Program-made: the position numbers and the translations under genes
Shown here: in pieces, positions 1 to 8,244 of the stretch
Numbering within the stretch: the stretch's first letter is position 1
How the letters are laid out: every line of letters begins with the position of its first letter
From: Haemophilus parainfluenzae
GTDB taxonomy: Bacteria > Pseudomonadota > Gammaproteobacteria > Enterobacterales > Pasteurellaceae
DNA: 64,000 bases
NCBI RefSeq assembly: GCF_014931275.1
Contig: NZ_CP063110.1
Span: 852,001-916,000 of the forward strand
Direction of reading: 5' to 3'
Notes under the pieces: generated by a model
What the model was told of the DNA's origin: nothing
Database searches by the model: none
The model's input: the letters and a program-made list of their open reading frames with translations, nothing else

Positions 1-239
1 ATCTCGGTGTAGCATGTAGTTGGTTTGCCTTTTGGTTGTGGAATAAAGGCTTAAATTCGGTGGATGCAAAAATCTCGGGAATTTTGACCGCACTTGAGCC
101 GATTTTTGGTGTCTTTTTGGCAGTATTATTACTCAACGAAGAGGTTTCACTTGTTTCAGCGCTTGGAATTATCATTATTGTGGTTTCAGCCCTAGGCGTA
201 AGTTTATTACCCAGATGGTTACATAAAGAAATTAATTAA
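1..239 (+). CDS. EamA/DMT-family exporter, C-terminal part
   Basis: The reading frame is open from the first base of the window (from base 3, LGVACSWFAFW...) and ends at 237-239, so only about the last 79 residues are present. They form two hydrophobic helices around residues 24-43 and 48-67 of the visible part, separated by the short NEEVSLVSA loop, and end in a basic tail (PRWLHKEIN). The phrase LEPIFGVFLAVLLLNEEVS is typical of the last helices of EamA drug/metabolite transporters of the inner membrane. The substrate cannot be told. The gene lies 12 bases upstream of prmA on the same strand, so the two may be co-transcribed. Confidence 0.75.
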   Translation, partial: LGVACSWFAFWLWNKGLNSVDAKISGILTALEPIFGVFLAVLLLNEEVSLVSALGIIIIVVSALGVSLLPRWLHKEIN

Positions 240-251
240 AAGGAAAAGAAG

Positions 252-1139
252 ATGGCGTGGATTCAAATTCGCTTAAATAGTACAAATGAAAAAGCTGAGA
301 AAATTAGCGATTTTTTAGAAGAAATTGGCTCAGTTTCGGTCACATTTATGGATAGCCAAGATACACCGATTTTTGAACCACTTCCAGGCGAAACACGTTT
401 GTGGGGAAATACGGATGTGATTGCATTATTTGATGCAGAAACCGATATGAATGAAATTGTGAGTTTGCTTAAACAAGCAAATCATTTAGATGAAAACACC
501 GCTTACAAAATTGAGCAAATCGAGGATAAAGATTGGGAACGTGAATGGATGGATAACTTCCACCCAATGCAATTTGGCAAACGTTTATGGATTTGTCCAA
601 GCTGGCGTGAAGTGCCGGATCAAAATGCAGTTAATGTGATGCTTGATCCTGGTTTAGCTTTTGGGACAGGTACTCACCCGACAACCGCACTTTGCTTAGA
701 GTGGTTAGATGGTTTGGATTTAACAGGCAAAACAGTGATCGATTTTGGCTGTGGCTCCGGAATTCTTGCCATTGCTGCTCTTAAATTAGGGGCAAAAAAT
801 GCAATCGGTATTGATATCGATCCACAAGCAATTCTCGCCAGTCGAAATAATGCAGAACAAAATGGGGTGGTGGATCGTCTTCAACTTTTCTTATCCGATG
901 ATAAACCTGCAGATTTAAAAGCAGATGTTGTTGTGGCGAATATTCTTGCGGGTCCATTAAAAGAACTTTACCCGATTATTTCTCAATTAGTGAAAGAGGG
1001 GGGCGATCTTGGATTATCGGGTATTTTAGAAACTCAAGCACAATCGGTATGCGATGCGTATGCGCAATCGTTTAATTTAGATCCCGTAGCGGTGAAAGAG
1101 GAATGGTGCCGTATTACAGGTAAATTAAAATTGGCTTAA
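252..1139 (+). CDS. prmA: Ribosomal protein L11 methyltransferase PrmA
   Basis: The 295-residue length matches PrmA (about 293-295). The enzyme transfers methyl groups from S-adenosylmethionine to lysines and the N-terminus of ribosomal protein L11 in the cytosol. The N-terminal 60-70 residues are the L11-recognition domain. The Rossmann methyltransferase part shows GTGTHPTT, then the SAM-binding motif DFGCGSG near residues 163-170 and the acidic loop GIDIDPQA. The motif [10 protein letters not shown], the NxL-type substrate-site motif of the family, is present. AGGAAAAG lies just before the ATG. The downstream gene dusB has its own promoter. Confidence 0.96.
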   Translation: MAWIQIRLNSTNEKAEKISDFLEEIGSVSVTFMDSQDTPIFEPLPGETRLWGNTDVIALFDAETDMNEIVSLLKQANHLDENTAYKIEQIEDKDWEREWMDNFHPMQFGKRLWICPSWREVPDQNAVNVMLDPGLAFGTGTHPTTALCLEWLDGLDLTGKTVIDFGCGSGILAIAALKLGAKNAIGIDIDPQAILASRNNAEQNGVVDRLQLFLSDDKPADLKADVVVANILAGPLKELYPIISQLVKEGGDLGLSGILETQAQSVCDAYAQSFNLDPVAVKEEWCRITGKLKLA

Positions 1140-1187
1140 TTTCTTTTTGTCAATTAAAAAAAGTGCATTTTTTGAACAAATTTCCCT

Positions 1188-1215
1188 TTGCAAAAAAACG
1201 AAAAATGCGTAATAT
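1188..1215 (+). promoter_or_regulatory. dusB-fis promoter with a C-rich discriminator
   Basis: TTGCAA (1188-1193), a 16-base spacer and TAATAT (1210-1215) form a sigma-70-type promoter. It is followed directly by AGCACCCC. A GC-rich stretch between the -10 box and the start of transcription is what makes the E. coli fis promoter respond to ppGpp and growth phase; the same layout is seen here. The transcription start itself is not known. Confidence 0.55.
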
Positions 1216-1286
1216 AGCACCCCTTGTCGGTTGCTATTGTGGCCTGACTTGCTGGAGATAGGACTTGTAATTGGGGATAACATAAA

Positions 1287-2267
1287 ATGCGAATTGGTTC
1301 TTATGAATTAAAAAATCGTATTTTATTGGCACCCATGGCAGGTATCACGGATCAACCTTTTCGACGTTTATGTGCTCATTACGGCGCGGGATTAACGTTT
1401 TCAGAGATGATGTCCACTAATCCACAAGTTTGGCATACAGAGAAATCGAAACTTCGTTTAGCACATAGTGAAGAGCTAGGATTAAATGCGGTGCAAATCG
1501 CAGGTTCTGATCCTTTAGAAATGGCCCAAGCTGCAGCAATTAATGTAGCCTATGGCGCTGAAATTATCGACATCAATATGGGCTGTCCCGCAAAGAAAGT
1601 GAATCGAAAGCTGGCGGGCTCTGCACTTCTTCAATTTCCCGATTTAGTGGAGAAAATTTTAAAAGAAGTCGTGAATGCCGTTGATGTGCCTGTGACGTTA
1701 AAAATTCGCACAGGTTGGGATAAAGCAAATCGAAACTGTGTGCAAATCGGCAAAATTGCAGAACAATCTGGTATTCAGGCTTTAACCATTCACGGGCGGA
1801 CGAAAGAATGCTTATTTGAAGGGGAAGCGGAATACGACAATATTCGAGCAGTGAAACAATCAATTTCAATTCCAGTCATTGCGAATGGTGATATTGATTC
1901 TGCCTCGAAAGCGAAAAAGGTACTTGAGTATACAGGTGCCGATGCAATAATGATCGGTCGTGCCGCACTAGGCAATCCATGGCTTTTCCAAGCCGTCGAG
2001 GCCTTAGTGGAACATGATTCGATAATTCAAACTCCAAGTTTGCGTGAAAAGTGCGGTCATATTTTGCGTCATATTCAAGAACTCCATCAGTTCTATGGCG
2101 AGCAAAAAGGCTATCGAATAGCCCGCAAACACGTGGCTTGGTATTTACAGGGAATTCAACCCGATTCCGTTTTTAGACAGACTTTTAACGCAATTAATGA
2201 ACCGAAAGAGCAGTTAATTGTGCTGGAAGATTTTTTAAATTCAATTTTGGATAAAGAAAAATGTTAG
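1287..2267 (+). CDS. dusB: tRNA-dihydrouridine synthase DusB
   Basis: This flavin (FMN) enzyme reduces uridine to dihydrouridine in the D-loop of tRNAs, using NADPH. It is 326 residues, close to E. coli DusB (321). The N-terminal [16 protein letters not shown] is the FMN-barrel signature. The catalytic cysteine is Cys100 in the motif NMGCPAKKV, followed by GSALL. A further FMN-phosphate site is [13 protein letters not shown] helical tRNA-binding domain makes up the last 80 or so residues. The gene overlaps the start of fis by seven bases, the dusB-fis operon arrangement known from enteric bacteria. An uptake core lies inside the gene at 2049-2057. Confidence 0.97.
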   Translation: MRIGSYELKNRILLAPMAGITDQPFRRLCAHYGAGLTFSEMMSTNPQVWHTEKSKLRLAHSEELGLNAVQIAGSDPLEMAQAAAINVAYGAEIIDINMGCPAKKVNRKLAGSALLQFPDLVEKILKEVVNAVDVPVTLKIRTGWDKANRNCVQIGKIAEQSGIQALTIHGRTKECLFEGEAEYDNIRAVKQSISIPVIANGDIDSASKAKKVLEYTGADAIMIGRAALGNPWLFQAVEALVEHDSIIQTPSLREKCGHILRHIQELHQFYGEQKGYRIARKHVAWYLQGIQPDSVFRQTFNAINEPKEQLIVLEDFLNSILDKEKC

Positions 2268-2560
2268 AACAACAACGTAGTCCGTCTGAAGCGTTAACCG
2301 TTTCAGTTTTAAACTCTCAATCACAAGTAACAAACAAACCATTACGTGATTCTGTAAAACAAGCTTTACGCAATTACCTATCACAATTAGATGGTCAAGA
2401 TGTGAATGATCTTTACGAATTAGTATTAGCGGAAGTTGAACACCCGATGTTAGATATGATTATGCAATACACCCGCGGTAACCAAACCCGCGCAGCTAAT
2501 ATGCTCGGTATCAACCGTGGTACATTGCGTAAGAAATTGAAAAAATACGGTATGGGCTAA
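2261..2560 (+). CDS. fis: DNA-binding protein Fis
   Basis: This is the nucleoid-associated dimeric protein that bends DNA and stimulates rRNA and tRNA promoters and site-specific recombination. The length is 99 residues (98 in E. coli). The C-terminal helix-turn-helix [21 protein letters not shown] spans about residues 78-98 and is nearly identical to the enteric protein. The N-terminal beta-hairpin arm is present. The ATG overlaps the dusB stop region, so translation is probably coupled. Expression should come from the dusB promoter with its C-rich discriminator. Confidence 0.98.
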   Translation: MLEQQRSPSEALTVSVLNSQSQVTNKPLRDSVKQALRNYLSQLDGQDVNDLYELVLAEVEHPMLDMIMQYTRGNQTRAANMLGINRGTLRKKLKKYGMG

Positions 2561-2579
2561 TTAAAATTAGCAAAAAGAA

Positions 2580-2606
2580 AGGCGAACATCATGTTCGCCT
2601 TTTTAT
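2580..2606. terminator. Bidirectional terminator between fis and tonB
   Basis: The arms AGGCGAAC and GTTCGCCT (2580-2600) can pair and are followed by TTTT on the plus strand and by a T-run on the minus strand. The hairpin ends both fis and the convergent tonB. Confidence 0.85.
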
Positions 2607-3407
2607 TTATTGAATGGTGAAACTAATTGGTACGCTTACTGAAGATGCAAATCCCGCAGGTTTTGGACCAACAGGTCTCGCACTTCTCACAGCTTCAAGT
2701 GCTGCATTATCTAAGCTTTCATCACCAGAAGATTTAGCAACACGCTCTCCAGACAGGGAACCATCTGCTCCAACACTAAAACTGACGTTAACAATACCTT
2801 GTTTACGCATCATTTTTGCGCGTGCAGGATAGCGTTTATGCCGTTCAATTTCACGTCGAATAGCCGCACGATAGGCATTATGTTCATCAGTATTGGCACC
2901 GGAACCACCTTGAATACCATTTGTGCCAGGTTGACCCGTAGTTGTCGCTTTAGAATTTGCCGTAGCCGTTGAATTAATATTCTTATCGCCAATCGGTAAA
3001 TTCTTCGGCATTTCCACCGCTTTCTCTGCTTTTACCTCATTTTTAGGTTTTTCTTTTGGCTTCTCTTTCGGTTTTGGTTTCGGTTTTTCTATTGGTTTTT
3101 CTGGCTTTTTCTCAGGTTCTTTTTTCTTCTCAGGCTCTGGTTTCTTCGTTGGATCTGAGACAACTTCCTGTTTTTCAGGTTCCGGCTCTGCCTGTTGAGG
3201 TTCGGGTTCCGGCTCAGGAGCGGGTTCCTCCATTCTCATCCCTTGAATCATTTCCATTGATATTGTCGTGGATATTTCACCTGGAGCATTACTCGCCGCT
3301 TCATGTGGCGTATGCCAGTTCCAAAATAACGCTCCAAGGATGCTACCATGAACCAATAAAGAAATAAGCAAACCTAATAATGATCGTTTGGTTTGTTGGC
3401 TGTTCAT
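2607..3407 (-). CDS. tonB: TonB energy-transducing protein
   Basis: TonB spans the periplasm and passes the proton-motive force from ExbB-ExbD to outer-membrane receptors for iron and heme sources. The 266 residues contain an N-terminal membrane anchor (about residues 10-30), a long Pro-Glu then Pro-Lys spacer (EPEPEPEP..., [15 protein letters not shown]; about residues 60-125), a Gly/Ser/Thr-rich linker and the globular C-terminal domain with [15 protein letters not shown] and the end VPISFTIQ. The start overlaps the exbD stop by four bases, so exbB-exbD-tonB is one operon. It would serve the TonB-dependent receptor at 15.5 kb. Confidence 0.95.
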   Translation of the reverse strand: MNSQQTKRSLLGLLISLLVHGSILGALFWNWHTPHEAASNAPGEISTTISMEMIQGMRMEEPAPEPEPEPQQAEPEPEKQEVVSDPTKKPEPEKKKEPEKKPEKPIEKPKPKPKEKPKEKPKNEVKAEKAVEMPKNLPIGDKNINSTATANSKATTTGQPGTNGIQGGSGANTDEHNAYRAAIRREIERHKRYPARAKMMRKQGIVNVSFSVGADGSLSGERVAKSSGDESLDNAALEAVRSARPVGPKPAGFASSVSVPISFTIQ

Positions 3408-3880
3408 TGACTAAGTCCTACTCCAACGCCTCCGCTTGCAACTCCACCTACTTCAGGCGTATTTTTTGACTCATTTCCTTGAGTCGTTTTGCTTGGGGCG
3501 CCTTTATCTTTCATGGAAACAATGGCGACATTTTTGATTTCATTTTTCGATAACATATCGGTAATGGTCACGAAATCTTGGAAAGAGGCGTCAGCATCAA
3601 TTTTTAACGTTACTTTTTGGTCTTTATTCCAACCCATAATTTCTTTTTCAAGCGCTTCTTGTGAAATGGGCTTATCATTAAAATAAAGTTGTTTATCAGC
3701 CGTAACGGTTAATAATTTTGTTAATTCATCTGATTTGAATGCGACCGTAGAGCTGGCTTTTGGAACATTTACCTTAATTTTCCCTTGGGAAATAAAGGAT
3801 GCGGTGACCAACACTATCGCTAATAACACCAACATAATGTCGATGAAAGGAATAATGTTGATTTCATCAAATTTTTTCAC
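3404..3880 (-). CDS. exbD: Biopolymer transport protein ExbD
   Basis: This inner-membrane subunit of the ExbB-ExbD proton motor energises TonB. It has a short cytosolic start ([25 protein letters not shown]), one transmembrane helix with the conserved Asp that carries protons (the D of PFID, residue 13), and a periplasmic domain. At 158 residues it is slightly longer than usual because of a Gly/Ser-rich tail ([14 protein letters not shown]). It is flanked by exbB (2-base gap) and tonB (4-base overlap). Confidence 0.95.
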   Translation of the reverse strand: MKKFDEINIIPFIDIMLVLLAIVLVTASFISQGKIKVNVPKASSTVAFKSDELTKLLTVTADKQLYFNDKPISQEALEKEIMGWNKDQKVTLKIDADASFQDFVTITDMLSKNEIKNVAIVSMKDKGAPSKTTQGNESKNTPEVGGVASGGVGVGLSQ

Positions 3881-3882
3881 GA

Positions 3883-4335
3883 TTATTCCTTATCTTTTTG
3901 AGCGTTTAATACTTTCCATTTCAAGCGATTTACTTCTACTTTACGACCTAAACCGCTATAGAACATCATGGAAGGAATTGCGACTAAAATACCTATTGCA
4001 GTTGCTTTTAATGCAAGAGAGAGGTGCATCATAATGGCTCCAGCATCGACTTCGCCATCGCCATGACCAATTTGGTAGAAAGTTAATAAAATCCCAATTA
4101 CTGTACCGAGTAAGCCAACATAGGGCGCATTGGCACCAACAGTGGAGATTACGGTCATATTACGATTTAAATCAATTTCAAGTGCGTGAATATTGGAATA
4201 TTTCGCTACGTTCACACTCTTTAAAAAGAGAAAACGCTCAATTACGGCGGTGAGCATGATCACACTCATCAGAAGTAGAATTCCGATAATTACGTAATCG
4301 CTATATTGTTCTAAAAACTCAAAAAGTTGTAGCAT
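3883..4335 (-). CDS. exbB: Biopolymer transport protein ExbB
   Basis: This is the MotA/TolQ/ExbB-family channel subunit that works with ExbD and TonB. I place the start at 4335 ([14 protein letters not shown]), because AAGGACT sits seven bases upstream, rather than at the in-frame codon at 4368; this gives 150 residues, the usual length in Haemophilus. Three transmembrane helices are visible, and the family motif [18 protein letters not shown] lies in the middle. It is the first gene of the operon, preceded by a Fur-like site. Confidence 0.94.
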   Translation of the reverse strand: MLQLFEFLEQYSDYVIIGILLLMSVIMLTAVIERFLFLKSVNVAKYSNIHALEIDLNRNMTVISTVGANAPYVGLLGTVIGILLTFYQIGHGDGEVDAGAIMMHLSLALKATAIGILVAIPSMMFYSGLGRKVEVNRLKWKVLNAQKDKE

Positions 4336-4377
4336 TTGATAGTCCTTGTATGGGTAATAAAAAAACACAAATTGAAT

Positions 4378-4392
4378 TGAGAATGAATTTCA
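4378..4392 (-). promoter_or_regulatory. Putative Fur box upstream of exbB-exbD-tonB
   Basis: TGAGAATGAATTTCA matches 11 of the 14 fixed positions of the 7-1-7 Fur site TGATAAT-N-ATTATCA. It lies about 43 bases before the exbB start, where iron repression of a TonB system would be expected. No binding data. Confidence 0.5.
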
Positions 4393-4460
4393 ATTAGATG
4401 TGGATTCTATCAAATGGAAAATTAAGCGTAAATATAAATTAAAAAAATGAGTATTTTTTT

Positions 4461-4493
4461 ACCGCACTTTGAGATAAATCAGAAAAGTGCGGT
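4461..4493. repeat. Inverted pair of uptake sequences, tail-to-tail
   Basis: ACCGCACTTT (4461-4470) and AAAGTGCGGT (4484-4493) form an inverted repeat just past the bcp stop. Unlike the other pairs in the window the order is reversed, so reading from bcp the stem is followed by A's and not T's. It is a poor intrinsic terminator for bcp. Confidence 0.75.
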
Positions 4494-4510
4494 TGTTTTT
4501 GAGAGGTATT

Positions 4511-4978
4511 TTAACGGGATTGTAGGTAATCTAAGACAACTTGATGATGTTCGCCCGTTTTGAATTTATCAAAAACGTGCTGAATTTTGCCTTGCTCATC
4601 AATGAGAAAGGTAATACGGTGAATACCATCATAAACACGGCCCATGAATTTCTTTTCTCCCCATACGCCAAATTGCTCAGCAACCTGGTGATCTTCATCA
4701 GAAAGCAAGGTGAAATTGAGCGACTTTTTCTCAACAAATTGAGCCAATTTTTTTGGCGAATCTGTACTGATACCTAAAATGACTACGCCTAATTTTTCTA
4801 ACTCACTTTTAGCATCACGCAAACCGCAAGCTTGAGTTGTACAGCCTGGCGTTAAGGCTTTCGGATAAAAATACACGAGTACTTTTTTACCTTTGAAGTC
4901 ATTAAGTGAAACCGGTTGATTGTCTTGATTTAAAAGTGTGAATTGGGGAGCTAAGTCACCAGCCTGTAATGTTTTCAT
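4511..4978 (-). CDS. bcp: Thioredoxin-dependent thiol peroxidase Bcp
   Basis: This atypical two-cysteine peroxiredoxin reduces hydrogen peroxide and organic peroxides with thioredoxin as donor. At 155 residues it matches the family. The motif TPGCTTQAC contains the peroxidatic Cys46 and the resolving Cys51. The thioredoxin fold start (LAPQFTLLNQDN) and the late VYDGIHRITFLID segment are typical. It is transcribed away from dapA, with about 115 bases between the two starts. Confidence 0.95.
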   Translation of the reverse strand: MKTLQAGDLAPQFTLLNQDNQPVSLNDFKGKKVLVYFYPKALTPGCTTQACGLRDAKSELEKLGVVILGISTDSPKKLAQFVEKKSLNFTLLSDEDHQVAEQFGVWGEKKFMGRVYDGIHRITFLIDEQGKIQHVFDKFKTGEHHQVVLDYLQSR

Positions 4979-5095
4979 AAAAAATCCTTAAAAATGTAAA
5001 AAATGATTTGTAAATTCAAGCTATTTTAGCGATTATAACCAAATATTTTCAAATGTTATTGTTAATACGCAAAATAGATGTAAATGGAGCGCCTT

Positions 5096-5992
5096 ATGAC
5101 TACGCAAAACCCCTTATTTTCAGGCAGTATTGTTGCTTTAGTAACCCCGATGGATAACCACGGAAACATTGATTTTGAAACATTAGAAAAACTTATCGAG
5201 TTTCATATCAATGCGGGTACAGATTCGATTGTATCTGTGGGTACAACAGGAGAGTCTGCCACATTAAGCATTGAAGAAAATGTGAAGGTGATTGAAAAGA
5301 CGGTTGAGTTAGCAAAAGGACGTATTCCAATCATTGCTGGCACCGGTGCGAATGCAACGAGTGAAGCCATTGTGATGACAAAATTATTACGTGATAGCGG
5401 TGTAGCAGGCTGTTTATCTGTTGTTCCTTACTACAATAAACCAACTCAAGAAGGCATGTTCCAACATTTTAAAGCGATTGCAGAATGCACGGATTTACCA
5501 CAACTTCTTTATAACGTACCAGGTCGTACCGGTAGTGATATGAAACCTGAAACTGTGGCACGTTTGTCGCAAATTGAGAATATTGTGGGGATTAAAGAAG
5601 CAACAGGCGATTTAACTCGTATCACGGCGATTAAAGAATTAGCCGGTAAAGATTTCATTGTGTTAAGTGGGGATGATGCCACAGGGCTAGAAGCGATGAA
5701 ATTAGGTGCAGAAGGTGTCATTTCTGTGACAAATAACCTTGCTGCAAAAGACATGGCCGCGATGTGTCGCTATGCTTTAGCGGGTGATTTTGCAAAAGCG
5801 GAAGAAATTAATGCCCGCTTAATGCCTTTACACCAAGATTTATTTATTGAATCAAACCCAATTCCAGTAAAATGGGCTGCATATCGTTTAGGTTTAATTA
5901 AGACTCCACACTTACGTTTACCACTTACAGTGTTAAGCGAAAGTGCGCAAGTAAAAGTAGAAGAAGCATTAAAAATTGCTGGCTTAATTTAA
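5096..5992 (+). CDS. dapA: 4-hydroxy-tetrahydrodipicolinate synthase DapA
   Basis: DapA condenses pyruvate and aspartate semialdehyde in the first step of the lysine and meso-diaminopimelate branch. I choose the ATG at 5096, which has GGAG five bases upstream; the ATG at 5084 would place the ribosome-binding site inside the gene. This gives 298 residues. The Schiff-base lysine is Lys167 in GIKEATGD, and the catalytic tyrosine is Tyr139 in [13 protein letters not shown], the phosphate/carboxylate loop, is near residue 50. It is followed by bamC, the order known in enteric bacteria (dapA-bamC). Confidence 0.97.
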   Translation: MTTQNPLFSGSIVALVTPMDNHGNIDFETLEKLIEFHINAGTDSIVSVGTTGESATLSIEENVKVIEKTVELAKGRIPIIAGTGANATSEAIVMTKLLRDSGVAGCLSVVPYYNKPTQEGMFQHFKAIAECTDLPQLLYNVPGRTGSDMKPETVARLSQIENIVGIKEATGDLTRITAIKELAGKDFIVLSGDDATGLEAMKLGAEGVISVTNNLAAKDMAAMCRYALAGDFAKAEEINARLMPLHQDLFIESNPIPVKWAAYRLGLIKTPHLRLPLTVLSESAQVKVEEALKIAGLI

Positions 5993-5998
5993 TGAATT

Positions 5999-6022
5999 AA
6001 AGGGTTGTTTTTACAGCCCTTT
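5999..6022 (+). terminator. Hairpin after dapA
   Basis: AAAGGGTTGT (5999-6008) pairs with ACAGCCCTTT (6013-6022), with one G-T pair. The T-run is weak (TTAAACTTT), so it may allow read-through into bamC. Confidence 0.5.
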
Positions 6023-6092
6023 AAACTTTCGGCTTTTTTATTTGTCAAAGAGCGGTCATTATTTTAATTATTTTTATTGAAGGATTTAAGGA

Positions 6093-7094
6093 ATGAAAAA
6101 AATCGTACTGAGTTTAGTCGCGGCAGCATTATTATCGGCGTGTTCAAACAGCGTAGAAAAAATGCAGACGGCTAATGATACTTATCAAAATTCTGATCGT
6201 GAAATACCGAGCTTTTCTCCTTTAGCAAGCGGTGGTGTAACATTACCGCAAGCGGATCCGACTTATGAACTTCCTCAGCTTAATGCGAAAAAAGAACGCG
6301 TGGATATTCGTCCGCCTTCAACACCATTAGCGATTATCAAAAACTCTTTAACACAATTTGATGGCGAACGTGCATTGATTGTTTATACGGATGCACAAGC
6401 AGAGCTTTATAATCTCAAACAAATTGAGCGTTTATTGAAAGAAGAAGGCACGAATTCAACTTTAAATGGTGCGGTATTAATTAGCGATTGGGCGCCAACG
6501 GGTCGTGCAGATGATAAAGCCAATACAGAGATCCGTTATAAAATTGAACAAGTTACGGCGCAAGATGCAAGTGCGTTAGCGGTTTCTGTAGAACAAATGC
6601 GTCGTGATGGTGTGATTTATACGCCAAATCAAGCTGATAAGCAGCGCTATGCATCTGATCGTTTAAATCGTTTTGTTTCGGCGCTCACTAGCGCTTATAA
6701 CAAGCAACAACAAGATTTAAGTAGTGCTTCTGTAGGACCTTTCCAATCTGGTTTAATTACTGATACGAATGGCAGAATGGCATTGGGTATGGATGCAAGC
6801 TTTGGTCAAGCATGGCAACGTTTAGGTTCTGCTCTACCGAAATTAGGCTTTAAAGCAACATCTGAATCTGCAGGCCGTGGTTATCGTGAATTGAAATATA
6901 AACCATTGGATAAACAAGAGTGGTTACGTTTAGGTGTGAATCCGCCTAATCTAGAAAAAGGCGTTTACCAAATGCAAATTTCTGCGGTGGGTAAACAAAG
7001 TGCGGTCGTGATCACTGATGAAGATGGCAAGGCATTACCAAATGAAGCTGCTCAATCCCTCTATTCCGCGCTAGGTGTGTTACTTGCGCAATAA
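6093..7094 (+). CDS. bamC: Outer-membrane assembly lipoprotein BamC
   Basis: BamC (formerly NlpB) is a lipoprotein of the BAM complex, which inserts beta-barrel proteins in the outer membrane. The signal peptide ends in a lipobox LLSAC, so the mature protein begins at Cys17. The long unstructured N-terminal segment that binds BamD follows (SNSVEKMQTANDTYQ...IPSF). Two helix-grip domains make up the rest of the 333 residues. The gene follows dapA and ends at an inverted uptake-sequence terminator. An uptake core lies inside the gene at 6998-7006. Confidence 0.92.
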   Translation: MKKIVLSLVAAALLSACSNSVEKMQTANDTYQNSDREIPSFSPLASGGVTLPQADPTYELPQLNAKKERVDIRPPSTPLAIIKNSLTQFDGERALIVYTDAQAELYNLKQIERLLKEEGTNSTLNGAVLISDWAPTGRADDKANTEIRYKIEQVTAQDASALAVSVEQMRRDGVIYTPNQADKQRYASDRLNRFVSALTSAYNKQQQDLSSASVGPFQSGLITDTNGRMALGMDASFGQAWQRLGSALPKLGFKATSESAGRGYRELKYKPLDKQEWLRLGVNPPNLEKGVYQMQISAVGKQSAVVITDEDGKALPNEAAQSLYSALGVLLAQ

Positions 7095-7114
7095 TATAAT
7101 AAGTCGATAAATAA

Positions 7115-7146
7115 AAAGTGCGGTTCAATTTGACCGCACTTTTTTA
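7115..7146. terminator. Terminator built from an inverted uptake-sequence pair
   Basis: AAAGTGCGGT (7115-7124) and ACCGCACTTT (7133-7142) form a strong stem followed by T's. It ends bamC and, on the other strand, the small gene at 7158-7454. Confidence 0.85.
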
Positions 7147-7157
7147 TTAGAAAAAAT

Positions 7158-7454
7158 TTATTCAGCTTTCACGCCTAAGTTACCCATTTTTACGCCGAGG
7201 TTACCGAGTGAAACTGGGTCCAAATAATCCCCTAAGAATTTGAATAACTCACTTAATTCTGTAAATGAGCGTTTGATTTTTACTTGATCTTCTACTTTAC
7301 GCACAAATTCATAACGCACATTTTCGCCTTCAAAATAAGCCGTGAGCGTGAGATAAATGGTTTCAAAAAAGTGGCTTTGAGCACCTTCTTCACCTGGATC
7401 ACTGATACGGACATTCCAAGTATTGTTAAATAAAACTTCTGTTTTGATTGACAT
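7158..7454 (-). CDS. Small conserved-looking protein of unknown function
   Basis: I do not recognise a named family. It encodes 98 residues, acidic in the middle, with no signal peptide and no membrane segment. Visible features are an N-terminal half likely to be beta-strand rich (TEVLFNNTWNVRIS, HFFETIYLTLTAYFEGENVRYEFVRKV) and a near-repeat at the end, SLGNLGVKMGNLGVKAE. The ATG has GAGGAAG eight bases upstream. It lies 25 bases past the arfA stop on the same strand, so it may receive read-through from arfA or have its own promoter. Codon use looks like that of its neighbours. The coding call is good, the function unknown. Confidence 0.8.
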   Translation of the reverse strand: MSIKTEVLFNNTWNVRISDPGEEGAQSHFFETIYLTLTAYFEGENVRYEFVRKVEDQVKIKRSFTELSELFKFLGDYLDPVSLGNLGVKMGNLGVKAE

Positions 7455-7479
7455 ATAGACTTCCTCTGTTTGTTATTTT

Positions 7480-7734
7480 TTATACTGAAATTGAAACGAA
7501 AAACCCGATGATAAAATTTCTGAAATCAAAAACTTTATCATCGGGCTTTTCAAACCAATTGCTCGCATATTTTGCTTTTCGTTGGTAACTGCCTTTGCCT
7601 TTACGTTTTTTCTCAACGCGTTGGCGGAATAATTTGTCGTGTAATAGTGCCATCACAGCATTATCTTTCACGACTCCTTTGGAGTGTTGATAAATGGGCT
7701 GATTTTCAACCGCACTTTTTGTTTTTTTTGTCAT
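7480..7734 (-). CDS. arfA: Alternative ribosome-rescue factor ArfA
   Basis: ArfA recruits release factor 2 to ribosomes stalled on messages without a stop codon, as a back-up to tmRNA. The core [36 protein letters not shown] (split here: residues 15-50) matches E. coli ArfA closely. I place the start at 7734 ([12 protein letters not shown]), which has GAGG six bases upstream, giving 84 residues. The last 20 or so codons contain a perfect transcription terminator (see the separate entry), so most messages should end before the stop codon. Residues 70-84 are hydrophobic ([14 protein letters not shown]), like the tail that destabilises full-length ArfA. An uptake core lies in the gene at 7709-7717. 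Confidence 0.92.
   Translation of the reverse strand: MTKKTKSAVENQPIYQHSKGVVKDNAVMALLHDKLFRQRVEKKRKGKGSYQRKAKYASNWFEKPDDKVFDFRNFIIGFFVSISV
7497..7545 (-). terminator. Intrinsic terminator inside the arfA coding region
   Basis: On the minus strand CCCGATGATAAA (7545-7534) pairs perfectly with TTTATCATCGGG (7515-7504), and TTTTTC follows. The arfA stop codon is at 7482-7480, beyond the T-run, so a terminated transcript has no stop codon. The family is known to use such an internal terminator or an RNase III site to make ArfA synthesis depend on tmRNA failure. Confidence 0.88.
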
Positions 7735-7744
7735 ATTTACCTCT

Positions 7745-7774
7745 AAAAAATTGCCGTGAAGTGTTTCACGGCAA
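7745..7774 (-). terminator. Hairpin plus T-run between the arsC-like gene and arfA
   Basis: TTGCCGTGAA (minus 7774-7765) pairs perfectly with TTCACGGCAA (7760-7751), followed by TTTTTT, which runs straight into the arfA ribosome-binding site AGAGG. It should end the arsC-like gene and also lies in the arfA leader. Confidence 0.85.
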
Positions 7775-7777
7775 GTC

Positions 7778-7805
7778 ATTATAGCGAAAATGAATAAAAT
7801 TACAA
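7778..7805 (-). promoter_or_regulatory. Candidate arfA promoter
   Basis: On the minus strand TTGTAA (7805-7800) and TATAAT (7783-7778) are 16 bases apart; the -35 box overlaps the stop of the arsC-like gene. Transcription would begin near 7771, inside the first arm of the leader hairpin. Confidence 0.5.
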
Positions 7806-8150
7806 AATGGCGAGTACGCTTTCAGGCGGTCGTCCAATTTTGGCTTTTTCACCTTTTACCACAATCGGGCGCTCTAATAAGGCTGAATTTTCACTGATGG
7901 CTTTTAATAACTCATCCTTAGTTAATGCAGGATTATCTAACCCTAATGATTGATAAAGCTCATCTTTGGTACGCATCATTTTTCTAACATCATCTAATCC
8001 TAATTTATTAGCCAGTTGCTGTAATGCTTCAACAGAGTAGTGTTGTTGCAAATAAAGTTCAATCGTCGGTTGGATACCTTTTTCTTCTAATAAAGCTAAG
8101 GTTTCACGGCTTTTTGAACAGCGCGGATTATGGTAAATCTTAACAGACAT
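7800..8150 (-). CDS. arsC: ArsC-family reductase (YfgD-like)
   Basis: This belongs to the glutaredoxin-type arsenate reductase family. Cys11 in [12 protein letters not shown] is the arsenate-linked nucleophile, and the substrate-site phrase [17 protein letters not shown] is present. It has 116 residues, the usual length. No arsB or arsR is nearby, and the pairing with perM mirrors E. coli yfgD-perM, so a role in arsenic resistance is not certain. The products should be cytosolic. The gene ends at the hairpin before arfA and is divergent from perM. Confidence 0.87.
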   Translation of the reverse strand: MSVKIYHNPRCSKSRETLALLEEKGIQPTIELYLQQHYSVEALQQLANKLGLDDVRKMMRTKDELYQSLGLDNPALTKDELLKAISENSALLERPIVVKGEKAKIGRPPESVLAIL

Positions 8151-8244
8151 AACGTTTCCTTCTATTTTATGTTGAATGAGTGGATATAGGATTGATTTAA
8201 ATTTTAACTTATAATGACAAAAAATACTTGTTTAGGAAGACTTT

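Noticed and set aside
3056..3367. Open frame of about 100 codons on the plus strand inside tonB
   Set aside because: It is the antisense of the Pro-Glu/Pro-Lys repeat; low-complexity DNA keeps several frames open. No ribosome-binding site.
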